A stretch of DNA of 32,012 nt from Candidatus Levybacteria bacterium RIFCSPHIGHO2_01_FULL_36_15 (GTDB lineage: Bacteria; Patescibacteriota; Microgenomatia; Levybacterales; GWA1-39-11), in the NCBI GenBank assembly GCA_001782015.1, contig MFNJ01000013.1, positions 1 through 32,012 on the forward strand, written 5' to 3'. Every line of letters starts with the position of its first letter. The stretch's first letter is position 1. Below the pieces are notes generated by a model. It saw only the letters and a program-made list of their open reading frames with translations, ran no database searches and had not been told where the DNA came from. The position numbers and the translations under genes are program-made. Below, piece by piece: positions 23,457 to 30,746 of this stretch.

Positions 23457-23494
23457 CTTACCACTTTCTTAATGTTTTTTGTTATTTTTCTTAC
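23457..23494 (+). promoter_or_regulatory. Phased CTTA boxes upstream of the DsbA-like gene
   Basis: CTTAC at 23457, CTTAA at 23468 and CTTAC at 23490 all fall on one 11-base period. The missing position (23479) reads TTGTT. The array lies 36-73 bases before the ATG and uses the same word and spacing as the array in front of the cupredoxin gene. No good -10 box was found between array and start. Confidence 0.5.
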
Positions 23495-23530
23495 AAAAAA
23501 CCTTCAAACTGAAATCTTCCGGAAAATAGC

Positions 23531-24043
23531 ATGAAGTCAAATGGTTCCCTGATTTTAGTGAATAAACATGATCACATTATAGGTAAAAAAAACGCTCCCT
23601 TAATAATTATAGAGTACGGAGATTTTTTGTCCTATACTTGTCGTGACGCGTATTCTTTTGTTAAAAAGATTATGGGTGTTATGGGGAAAAAAATTAGCTT
23701 TGTCTACAGGCAATTTCCCGTACAATCCAACTATTTATCAAGGCTTGCCGCAGAAGCATCTGAGTCGGCGGGAGCACAGGGAAAATTCTGGGAAATGCAT
23801 GATCTATTATTTGAATACCATAATTCCCTCATAGAAGAAAATCTTTTAGAATATGCCGACCATCTGGGGCTTGATATTATTAAATTCAAAGAAGATCTTG
23901 AAGACCATAGGTATTTACCAAAAATACAAAAAGACATTGAAAACGGTTTTTTAAACGGAGTTTCTAATATACCTACTTTCTTTGTCAATGAAAAAATTTT
24001 CAACAAGTCTTACCAGACACTTTTTTCCGAATTAAAAAAATGA
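23531..24043 (+). CDS. Cytoplasmic DsbA-like thioredoxin-fold protein with one active-site Cys
   Basis: This 170-residue protein lacks a signal peptide. The N-terminus (KKNAPLIIIEYGDF) matches the DsbA/NhaA-linked thioredoxin fold, but the usual CPYC is SYTC: S34-Y-T-C37, so only the second Cys remains. Further family features are FVYRQFPVQSNYLSRLAAEA, AQGKFWEMHDLLFEYHN, and the cis-Pro strand SNIPTFFVNEKIF. With one Cys it cannot carry out ordinary dithiol oxidation. Monothiol exchange, peroxidase activity or glutathione-independent isomerisation are possible. It lies downstream of phased CTTA boxes, and near msrB. Confidence 0.82.
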   Translation: MKSNGSLILVNKHDHIIGKKNAPLIIIEYGDFLSYTCRDAYSFVKKIMGVMGKKISFVYRQFPVQSNYLSRLAAEASESAGAQGKFWEMHDLLFEYHNSLIEENLLEYADHLGLDIIKFKEDLEDHRYLPKIQKDIENGFLNGVSNIPTFFVNEKIFNKSYQTLFSELKK

Positions 24044-24066
24044 AGCTTTTACAACAACATGCTGCC

Positions 24067-24486
24067 TCATCTGGCTTTAGTTATTAGTGAAACAATAAGT
24101 TTATCTACCCTCATCAGCCCTTCAATTCTTATTCTTTCGCCCTCTATAAGCTGAGTCTTTTTACAGAGCTTGAGCCCTTCTCCTAAATCACACTTGCTTT
24201 CATTGGTAAATTCAAGATTTACTCTTATCACCGGAATTCCCGGATTTTCATACAAAAATACCCAATTTCCGGTTTTTTTCTCCCACTTTGAATCAAAATC
24301 TGTTATGTATCCTGTTTCCGTAAAATTAACAGGCATAGGCATAATTTTGGGAACGCGACTATATGCGATCGATTGTTTAGAAGCGATTATATTCTCTTTT
24401 AAATAAAATAAAATCAATACCAAGCAGGAAGAAAACAGCAGAACCAGCAACATGGGCAAAATTGTTTTTTTTCTTTTTCTCTTCAT
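24067..24486 (-). CDS. Single-pass membrane protein, 139 aa
   Basis: I chose the ATG at 24486 over an in-frame TTG two codons earlier; TATAAT lies 11 bases before it. A very basic start (KRKRKK) precedes a membrane helix at about 9-28. The outer part of about 110 residues has two cysteines (KCDLGEGLKLCKK) that could form a disulfide loop, and beta-like strands (GNWVFLYENPGIPVIRVNLEF). The ending ERIRIEGLMRVDKLIVSL resembles an OB-like or DUF5666-type exported domain, but I cannot assign a family. It converges with the DsbA-like gene. Confidence 0.6.
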   Translation of the reverse strand: MKRKRKKTILPMLLVLLFSSCLVLILFYLKENIIASKQSIAYSRVPKIMPMPVNFTETGYITDFDSKWEKKTGNWVFLYENPGIPVIRVNLEFTNESKCDLGEGLKLCKKTQLIEGERIRIEGLMRVDKLIVSLITKAR

Positions 24487-24541
24487 CCGCAATGAAATTA
24501 TAGATTAATATTACTATTAAAATCAATTATGCTAAAATAAT

Positions 24542-26956
24542 TTATTGAATTCCGCGTAAGCGATCCAAAATATTTATAATTGAATCCCCGATCCGCGTAC
24601 CCAAATCCCTTCCGCTAATTCTTTGTCTGTTTGCTGAATCATCTTCTTGAGAATATAAATCCGGAATATTGCTTTCAGGCAGGATAATATTCTCCTCCAA
24701 GTTATTTAGTGAATATAAGGATTCTATACTGTTTATCCTTGCTATGGGAATTTCTTGCGGCGTCAATGTGCGGGAAATTAGTGTTTCCGGCACAGGCAGT
24801 TCTTCAATTATATTTATTTGATTATTGATTCGATAATCCGTAGCTCTGGCTCTATCTCTAAATATGTCTCTATGTGAATCCTCTGTTGGTATCAATCCTT
24901 CAATGTGATTTCTCATCCTCTGCCCAACCGGTATACTGAAGTATTCCCGTGTACGAGCACTATGTGTGTTTATTTGTCTCGTTGATGCCTCCTCAATTCC
25001 ACTAGGAATTTGATTTCCTGAAGCCAAAGACCTCAATAAATCAGCATTTCCTTCCTTATCATAAGCAAGTATGTTGTAGATTATATTTCTCTGAAAGGGA
25101 ATAGTCCTGAGATATTTAACTTCATCTTGAAAACCACCTTTTCCCACAGCCTCCAATGTATTTAAGTATGTTAGCGTGGATTTTCCTTCCGCTTCTATCC
25201 TTAAACGGCCGGACAAATATGGAAGGCTTTCTCTTGTGTATGAATTCACAAAGGCAAAAGGGTTGGCCGCTATAAACGCAAGACCGTCTTGCAAAGACAT
25301 TAAAGCAGCAAGTCTTCCCTCCGGATCTTCTATGTACGTACAAATATGGCCCCAGACAGCTTTCTTCATATTTATATTTTCATCCTGTCTGGAAACCGTT
25401 ATTTTTTCTTCCTCTCTTGTATTTTCAGCTTTAGTAGCATGAAGATAAAATCCTATCGCGTCTTCAAGTCTTGCCGGATTAACGCTGTTTCCAACTTTCG
25501 GAACACAAATAGGTCTTGCCTCCCACGTATGCAAGTCGTTATGTTTCAATGATCTTCCACCTTCACCAAAGTCCTCGTACAGACCACCCAGGTGAGGCTT
25601 ATGCGGGTGTCTTTTATCATCAAAATGTAAATGAAGACTATAAAGATCAAGCGCGTAGTCTTTAAACCATTTATAAAGATTTGTAAATGAAGATATGTAA
25701 CTCCTGTCGTGCATCAGTCTTTTGTCATCTCTTGTAAGCTCATGGCTTCCGTCTTCATGCAGTCTCCAATCTCTTTTAAGACCGCGGGCTGTTTTCTCAT
25801 AAATTGATTCAGAACTTGAATATTTGTGAGGAAGCCGATAAATCAAATGATCCCATTGGCCTTCTAGGGCAAATTCAATTTCCATTCCAACTTTGCCTTC
25901 TATTGGAGAAATTGGATCGCCTGAATAGACCAACGCGCTTGCTGCATTTGCAAGATGTGCGTAGCTATCAAAAAGCTCCTGGTTTGAACCTTTTAAAGTC
26001 TCAAGCATACTTGCTCTTCTTTGCTGTTGGTCTTTAATCCAGGCAGATTCCGGATTTGTTCTGGCAATATCTTGCGTTAATTCAAAAGCCAAAGGATGGT
26101 CAAGATCATGTCCCTCATCCATTTTCCTGACCAAAGATTCCTTGAGTGAATCCGGAATTTTTGTCTGTTCAAGAAGAGAATATATTTTTCCTCTCAAATG
26201 CGGATACTTATAATAACTATCAAGCGAATCTATCAGTTTTAAAGCAAGGTCAGGCATTTCCGGTGTCTGCCGTGCTTTCAAAGCATAAAGCCTGTATTCT
26301 TTTATTAATTTTTCAAGACGGCCAAAAACCAGTCTATCCTCATACCCTTCAAAACATTTTTCATCTAAGTTCGCGCAAACTGCCAAAGCAACAGATTCAA
26401 GCGCTCCCGGACTTGATTTAACCATTTTTTCTGTTGTATCTTTATCCTTGTTGTAATAAGATACTACTTGCTTATTCCTCCTAGCAGCTTTTTTTGAAAA
26501 CCATCGGAGTTGAGGATCTTCTTTTTGTTCCATGAGATTAGCAATTACTTCTTCTGTCAATTTATCTGCGGGTTTTGAAAGAACTTTTCTTGCTTCGTTT
26601 GCAAGAAAAACTTGGGGCGCGTATATAGCCTGGGCAATTTCCGTAGAAGTTCTGGTTATTTCTTTTTTACCTGAAGCGGGATTACCGAATCTAACAATTT
26701 CGCCTTCTAAGAGCAAACTGAATTTCCCATCTTTAGGATTTTGGTTTGGTAATACCACTTTTGTATATGGATTATGTTCTGAGGGAATTATAAGTTTTGA
26801 CGTGTTTCCATTGTGGCCATTTCTAGCGCTTAGGGCAACCGCGCTTTCAAAACCAGTAGAGTCAATAGGCACAGCAACGGCCAATCCAGAAGGTAAAGTA
26901 TAGGTTACTTTAAATCCTTCAGCCTGCATGCCTTTTGGAACAAATATTTCAGCCAT
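24542..26956 (-). CDS. Large protein with amidoligase/glutamine-synthetase-like motifs, 804 aa
   Basis: 804 residues from the ATG at 26956; an in-frame TTG three codons upstream is rejected on promoter grounds. No signal peptide or membrane segment. The first 340 residues are unrecognised, with a beta-rich start and helical repeats after about residue 115. From about 350 comes a set of motifs in the order expected of the amidoligase (carboxylate-amine ligase, PF12224-like) fold: GKVGMEIEF (357-362), a charged LHEDGSHELTRD (about 399-410), LHLHFDD (441-447) and TWEARPI (478-484). In that family they bind metal and ATP and join a carboxylate to an amine, for example in peptide tags or cell-wall modification. 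The C-terminal 300 residues are unknown. A perfect TTGACA/TATAAT promoter drives it. Confidence 0.72.
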   Translation of the reverse strand: MAEIFVPKGMQAEGFKVTYTLPSGLAVAVPIDSTGFESAVALSARNGHNGNTSKLIIPSEHNPYTKVVLPNQNPKDGKFSLLLEGEIVRFGNPASGKKEITRTSTEIAQAIYAPQVFLANEARKVLSKPADKLTEEVIANLMEQKEDPQLRWFSKKAARRNKQVVSYYNKDKDTTEKMVKSSPGALESVALAVCANLDEKCFEGYEDRLVFGRLEKLIKEYRLYALKARQTPEMPDLALKLIDSLDSYYKYPHLRGKIYSLLEQTKIPDSLKESLVRKMDEGHDLDHPLAFELTQDIARTNPESAWIKDQQQRRASMLETLKGSNQELFDSYAHLANAASALVYSGDPISPIEGKVGMEIEFALEGQWDHLIYRLPHKYSSSESIYEKTARGLKRDWRLHEDGSHELTRDDKRLMHDRSYISSFTNLYKWFKDYALDLYSLHLHFDDKRHPHKPHLGGLYEDFGEGGRSLKHNDLHTWEARPICVPKVGNSVNPARLEDAIGFYLHATKAENTREEEKITVSRQDENINMKKAVWGHICTYIEDPEGRLAALMSLQDGLAFIAANPFAFVNSYTRESLPYLSGRLRIEAEGKSTLTYLNTLEAVGKGGFQDEVKYLRTIPFQRNIIYNILAYDKEGNADLLRSLASGNQIPSGIEEASTRQINTHSARTREYFSIPVGQRMRNHIEGLIPTEDSHRDIFRDRARATDYRINNQINIIEELPVPETLISRTLTPQEIPIARINSIESLYSLNNLEENIILPESNIPDLYSQEDDSANRQRISGRDLGTRIGDSIINILDRLRGIQ

Positions 26957-26964
26957 AGGAAGCA

Positions 26965-26993
26965 ATTATAATGACATTTTGCCTGAATGTCAA
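26965..26993 (-). promoter_or_regulatory. Full-consensus promoter of the amidoligase-like gene with overlapping inverted repeat
   Basis: Minus strand TTGACA (26993-26988), 17-base spacer, TATAAT (26970-26965), and ATG at 26956, 9 bases past the -10 box. A perfect inverted repeat TGACATT-N7-AATGTCA (26972-26992) fills the space from -35 to -10, so a bound dimer would block polymerase. Confidence 0.65.
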
Positions 26994-27076
26994 TACTATA
27001 GGTCAATCATCTAGGCATTTTTTTGGCTTTTTAATTCCTTATTTAAGAAATTACAATATTAATGTAGAATAAAATT

Positions 27077-27520
27077 ATGGTATACAATAACATCGTGCTT
27101 GCTGCTGCTTGGTCCATTCTGGCAAACATTATTTATTTTAACAGAAACAAAAATCTGGCTTTGGAAACCCTGCGGCTTTTAAAAAACAGTCTCTATACTT
27201 TTTTGCTTATATCCTTATCCGTGTTTCTTCTGCGTTGGGTATTTGGAATCTGCACATTAATGTCTTACCGAATAGTTCAAGTTCCTTTATACCTACCTAT
27301 ACTTCTTTCCATTTCTATAGATGGAATAAGTAACTACATAATTTCAAGAAGCAAAAATAGACTTCCGGAAAAATTAAAAGAAAATTTTACTATCGCAAAC
27401 CGCTACCACACGATCGCTTTTATCACCATCTGGCTTGTCATGGCAATTGCTATACTTATCTATTTTGCGATTTATACGCGAACTATAGATATTCTAAAGG
27501 TCAATCTCTTGACCATCTGA
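27077..27520 (+). CDS. Small multi-pass membrane protein, 147 aa
   Basis: About four hydrophobic segments (residues roughly 5-20, 38-58, 70-90 and 113-137) make this an integral membrane protein. The loop between helices 3 and 4 is basic (SRSKNRLPEKLKENF). No charged catalytic pattern is seen and no family is recognised. TAGAAT lies 7 bases before the ATG, again a leaderless arrangement. Its last 27 bases overlap the end of the convergent hydrolase gene. It diverges from the amidoligase-like gene with 120 bases between. Confidence 0.62.
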   Translation: MVYNNIVLAAAWSILANIIYFNRNKNLALETLRLLKNSLYTFLLISLSVFLLRWVFGICTLMSYRIVQVPLYLPILLSISIDGISNYIISRSKNRLPEKLKENFTIANRYHTIAFITIWLVMAIAILIYFAIYTRTIDILKVNLLTI

Positions 27521-28237
27521 GGCGGCAAACGTGTTTTTAAAGATTTCACGCGCTTTTTTCTCTGCCTCTTTACGCTGTTCTAATTTTTTGTACATATCTG
27601 CCGAAAAATGCATCATAACAAGCTTTTTCACATTTGCATCTTTTGCAAGCTTTGCTGCTTCTGAGGGACCTGTGTGTCCATTAGTTGAAGACTTGTCAGA
27701 AACAGGATTTGCGCATTCGTGAATTAATAAATCGGCATTTTTTGCCAGCAAATAATCATTTTCACATACTCCTGTGTCAGTTGCGTATGTTACAGTTTTT
27801 CCGTCCAACTCCAGGCGATATCCAAAACATGTCTCAACGTGCTGAAGTTTTCGGGCAGTAACTTTAAAGGGAATCCTGTGTTCTCCTTCTGAAAGCTCGT
27901 TTAGTTCGGTTTTATACGGCAACCTATCAAGCGAAAAAGTGAAAGGATGATCCATAAAGGTATTAAAAGCACGTTTGCCGTCTTCCTGAATGTAAATTTT
28001 TATTCCCTGGTGAAATTTAAATCGCAAAAGAGTTTGCAAACCGGAAATATGATCTACGTGAAAATGGCTCAAAAACAAATATATTTGTTTATTGACAGTT
28101 ATATAGCGATCAAGTTTATAAATTCCGTTCCCCGCGTCAAACACAATATAATAATCACGACTATCAATTAAGACGCAGGTTGTGTTTCCCGTGTCAGTCG
28201 TGTACCACCCATTTGTGCCAAGAAAAATAATTTTCAT
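27494..28237 (-). CDS. Metallo-beta-lactamase-fold hydrolase (RNase Z-like)
   Basis: This 247-residue protein has the core motifs of the MBL fold: FLGTNGW at the start, FDAGNGIY (34-39), HFHVDH (H58, H60, D62, H63) for two metals, a His near 133 (LQHVETCFGYRLE), YATDTG (D154) and HECAN (H173), and VMMHFS near the end. The domain order is that of the RNase Z/phosphodiesterase group, but it is shorter than bacterial RNase Z and lacks an obvious exosite arm, so the substrate could be a cyclic nucleotide or small ester. Its ATG overlaps the stop of the upstream unknown gene (ATGA), so the two proteins are probably made in a fixed ratio. Confidence 0.88.
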   Translation of the reverse strand: MKIIFLGTNGWYTTDTGNTTCVLIDSRDYYIVFDAGNGIYKLDRYITVNKQIYLFLSHFHVDHISGLQTLLRFKFHQGIKIYIQEDGKRAFNTFMDHPFTFSLDRLPYKTELNELSEGEHRIPFKVTARKLQHVETCFGYRLELDGKTVTYATDTGVCENDYLLAKNADLLIHECANPVSDKSSTNGHTGPSEAAKLAKDANVKKLVMMHFSADMYKKLEQRKEAEKKAREIFKNTFAASDGQEIDL

Positions 28238-29445
28238 CTTCTGCTATGAGGAATTTCTCCCGCTACACCGCCAACCAGTCCGACAAAATCGTTAGGTTCA
28301 ATATTTTGAAGGCGTCTTCTAAAGTTATCCGCGAAGCGGAGAGTTGAGGTGAGTGGCCGGGTCAAAATGAAATGTTTTGTCCCAATATGTTCTTCTGCCG
28401 CCAAAAACTCACCCTTTCCGTTTTCGTCTATATTAAAACTAAATCCGGTAGTATAGTTTCTGTTAAAAACTGAACCAATTGTATCCCAAACATATTGACC
28501 ATTAAGTTCTCTCATTGCAACCTTATATTTTTGCCCAACCATAACTGAAGGCTGCCCTCTTAAACTCATCTTCAGGAAAATATTGTTTAAATGTCCGTCC
28601 CCTTCCGTCGTCCCTTCAAACTGATCATAGATACGTATATCTCTCATTATGCCCAATTTACTTAAATGCTCAGTTTGCGCCGGACTCATTAAATCGAAAC
28701 CAGAATAACCTTCATTCCAAACCGCAGTCATGCCTACAACGCCATCCGGATCAAATTCAACGGTGTAATCAGCACGGCTACCCGACTTTGGATTGTCCTG
28801 TGGCCTGAGATGCTCCTCTAAAAACTGCAGGCTATCAAGCTCAACAAAACCACCTTCCGAACGCCTTACCTTATATTTGAGTTTTGAATCAGCTATTACC
28901 GGCTTGCCACGCCTTGCAATGTGCGCGGACCATATTGCTTCACGGCCATTTCTGCCCACAACTTTATATTGCGGCGAGCCTGCTTCAACAGTGCCTCTGT
29001 GAAACGTTGCATCAAGCGCGTTTCTTAAGAACCCTTTTTCTCTCTCTTTTCTTATATCTCTATTCTCAGCGTCAATTCTGGATAATGCTTCTTGTCTTAG
29101 CCCATGGAACAAGGGAGATGTAACTTGCGCTAACTGTTCCTGAAGGCTTTCTAATATAGGACTGTTAACTTCTTTTGCCGCTTCACCTCCCGCTGGAAGA
29201 GCAACATCTATTTTTCTTGCAACTGGTAAACCTGCTTTTGCCACGGCCTCTTTTAATCTTTTAATTTCTGCTAAAACTTCCTCCAGTCTTCTTTTATCTT
29301 CATCGGTCTGCGCTCCTCTTTGGGCAAATTGTATTAAAGTATCAAACGGGTCAGAAGGTTCCGGCGTTACCCGCGGAGTTCTTGAAGCAGATGTCTCATT
29401 TTTAGATGCTTCATCTTTTCTTTTTAATTTTTCCTCGTCACTCAT
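28234..29445 (-). CDS. Hypothetical protein translationally coupled to the MBL hydrolase, 403 aa
   Basis: Unrecognised soluble protein. Residues 1-40 are low-complexity and charged. About 40-75 form a coiled coil (EDKRRLEEVLAEIKRLKEAV). A further charged helix (NRDIRKEREKGFLRNALDA) leads to a large beta-rich region (about 160-390), with phrases like GREAIWSAHIARRGKP, ADYTVEFDPDGVVGMTAVWN and TGFSFNIDENGKGEF. The domain looks intact and globular. Its stop overlaps the start of the hydrolase gene, so they may form a complex or act in one pathway. A TTGAAA-16-TATAGT promoter starts the transcript at the ATG. Confidence 0.68.
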   Translation of the reverse strand: MSDEEKLKRKDEASKNETSASRTPRVTPEPSDPFDTLIQFAQRGAQTDEDKRRLEEVLAEIKRLKEAVAKAGLPVARKIDVALPAGGEAAKEVNSPILESLQEQLAQVTSPLFHGLRQEALSRIDAENRDIRKEREKGFLRNALDATFHRGTVEAGSPQYKVVGRNGREAIWSAHIARRGKPVIADSKLKYKVRRSEGGFVELDSLQFLEEHLRPQDNPKSGSRADYTVEFDPDGVVGMTAVWNEGYSGFDLMSPAQTEHLSKLGIMRDIRIYDQFEGTTEGDGHLNNIFLKMSLRGQPSVMVGQKYKVAMRELNGQYVWDTIGSVFNRNYTTGFSFNIDENGKGEFLAAEEHIGTKHFILTRPLTSTLRFADNFRRRLQNIEPNDFVGLVGGVAGEIPHSRR

Positions 29446-29453
29446 ATAATTTC

Positions 29454-29481
29454 ACTATAACATAAAGGAAATATTTTTCAA
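29454..29481 (-). promoter_or_regulatory. Promoter of the unknown-MBL operon, leaderless
   Basis: Minus strand TTGAAA (29481-29476), 16-base spacer, TATAGT (29459-29454). The ATG at 29445 is 9 bases past the -10 box. Confidence 0.5.
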
Positions 29482-29534
29482 ATTTCAATTTTGCACGTTA
29501 TTTATGGCCTGACTGTCTTGAGGTTTTGGAGGAG

Positions 29535-29672
29535 CTACCAGTCTCTCAAGATTATTTTTGTTTCCGTTTTATTAAGAAGCCTTAAAAGATAGAGAAAAGC
29601 TACAACAAACACAAGGGGAAAGGCAAAAAAGATACCGGTATTAAGCATCAAAAGTATATTTAAGAAGATCAT
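29535..29672 (-). CDS. Possible small membrane protein, 45 aa
   Basis: From the ATG at 29672, 9 bases after the stop of the NadM-like gene, a 45-residue frame encodes one long or two short hydrophobic stretches (MIFLNILLMLNTGIFFAF, PLVFVVAFLYLLRLL) and a charged tail. A longer form starting at 29738 would overlap the upstream gene. It has no Shine-Dalgarno sequence. It may be real and read through from the upstream gene, or chance; composition alone cannot tell. Confidence 0.38.
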   Translation of the reverse strand: MIFLNILLMLNTGIFFAFPLVFVVAFLYLLRLLNKTETKIILRDW

Positions 29673-29680
29673 AACATGTT

Positions 29681-30202
29681 CTAAACCAGCAATTTTTGAA
29701 TCACGGGGGCCAAAACGTTTGGAACTCTTTTGTCCCATCGTTTCCCGTGTCTTGCCAAATCCCTTATTTTCTTGCCTTCGTAAATGTTCCTTTTGTAAAA
29801 AGGGAAACGTAGAACTTTAAATCCTGCCTTTTCAAAAAATCTGTTAACATTTAGTTCATTATTACTGATAATAACGTCTATCCTCCCCGCTTTTTTAACA
29901 GCATTTCTTACCCAAACATCATCGCTTGGGTTATCCGGTAACGGAAAAATTTTAACTATTTTATTTTCCATATCCTCATTTTCTATATATATTTCAAGTA
30001 TCTTTTTTCTTTGCGGATATGTAAAAGGATTGTCTGTGTCTTTTACATTGCTGCTTCCTATTGCTATTATTAGCTTATCCACTTGCCCGAGCGCTTTTTT
30101 AATCAGATAATCATGCCCTTTATGAAAAGGCTGAAATCTTCCGATCAAGAGTCCGGTTTTTAATTTGTGTTCTCTATTAACTTGACCGTTCACAGAATAC
30201 AT
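29681..30202 (-). CDS. nadM: NadM-like nicotinamide-nucleotide adenylyltransferase
   Basis: This 173-residue protein is a small cytidylyltransferase-like fold. GRFQPFHKGH near residue 21 is the nucleotide-binding motif of the archaeal-type NMN adenylyltransferase NadM, which makes NAD from NMN and ATP. Further family features are DKLIIAIGSSNVKDTDNPFT, ERKKI-like PQRKKILEIYIE, the turn DVWVRNAVKKAG, and YEGKKIRDLA, the counterpart of the GxxIR motif. It is normal in length. Substrate specificity cannot be fixed by eye; other nucleotidyltransferases of the family remain possible. TTATAT lies 8 bases before the ATG. Confidence 0.85.
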   Translation of the reverse strand: MYSVNGQVNREHKLKTGLLIGRFQPFHKGHDYLIKKALGQVDKLIIAIGSSNVKDTDNPFTYPQRKKILEIYIENEDMENKIVKIFPLPDNPSDDVWVRNAVKKAGRIDVIISNNELNVNRFFEKAGFKVLRFPFYKRNIYEGKKIRDLARHGKRWDKRVPNVLAPVIQKLLV

Positions 30203-30259
30203 ATTAAAGATATAAGATCAAAATTGCAAATCATAAATACAAATATTAAAATAACATTT

Positions 30260-30547
30260 ATGACCAAATACCAAAAATATTTCCAGGAGATGCTAAGTCA
30301 GAATAAGGAAGTTTTTGATTCTTTTAAAATACTGCATGATGCTTACGCTGTAGAACCTGAAAAATGGCAGAAAAAATTCAACGAAGAAGGAGAAAAAGTA
30401 ATGGAAATAATAAGAAGATATGAAAAAATGCTATGTAATAATTCCGACTCAAGCGGTTACAGTAAATTTTCTTCAAAACTTGCGGACAAATTTTGGGAAG
30501 CGGTAAGAAATCAATTCCCCAAAATAGACTTCGTGGGACTCCAGTAA
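30260..30547 (+). CDS. Small helical hypothetical protein, 95 aa
   Basis: I chose the ATG at 30260, since the in-frame ATG at 30167 would lie inside the oppositely read NadM-like gene. TAAAAT lies 8 bases before this start. The 95 residues are helical and charged, with KYQKYFQEMLSQNKEVFDSF and KWQKKFNEEGEKVMEIIRRY as long amphipathic helices, and end near KFWEAVRNQFPKIDFVGL. No signal peptide or membrane segment. It resembles small hypothetical proteins common in this type of genome; function unknown. Confidence 0.65.
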   Translation: MTKYQKYFQEMLSQNKEVFDSFKILHDAYAVEPEKWQKKFNEEGEKVMEIIRRYEKMLCNNSDSSGYSKFSSKLADKFWEAVRNQFPKIDFVGLQ

Positions 30548-30552
30548 ACTGC

Positions 30553-30672
30553 TTATTTTTTATTTACAACCTGTTTAAAGAGCCAGATTCCCACAAGCAC
30601 CAGGTCAATAAACACTACTATCCAAAACAAAACTGCCAGCGCTCCAAATCCTCCCATCCCGTAACCCATCAT
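30553..30672 (-). CDS. 39-aa glycine-rich small membrane protein
   Basis: The frame MMGYGMGGFGALAVLFWIVV and onward to TAA codes for 39 residues: a Gly/Met/Tyr/Phe-rich start, one membrane helix and a short basic tail (FKQVVNKK). A perfect Shine-Dalgarno sequence (AAGGAGGTG) lies 8 bases before the ATG, and a TTGATA-17-TAAACT promoter upstream, so it is very likely translated. It resembles other small membrane proteins beginning MMGxG; the role is unknown. Confidence 0.75.
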   Translation of the reverse strand: MMGYGMGGFGALAVLFWIVVFIDLVLVGIWLFKQVVNKK

Positions 30673-30697
30673 GTTACTTTCACCTCCTTATCCATAA

Positions 30698-30726
30698 AGT
30701 TTAGCCTTTATAAAAATAAATATCAA
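30698..30726 (-). promoter_or_regulatory. Promoter of the 39-aa membrane protein gene
   Basis: Minus strand TTGATA (30726-30721), 17-base spacer, TAAACT (30703-30698), followed by a leader of about 20 bases containing AAGGAGGTG. Confidence 0.55.
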
Positions 30727-30746
30727 GCAATTATTAAAACGCTGAA

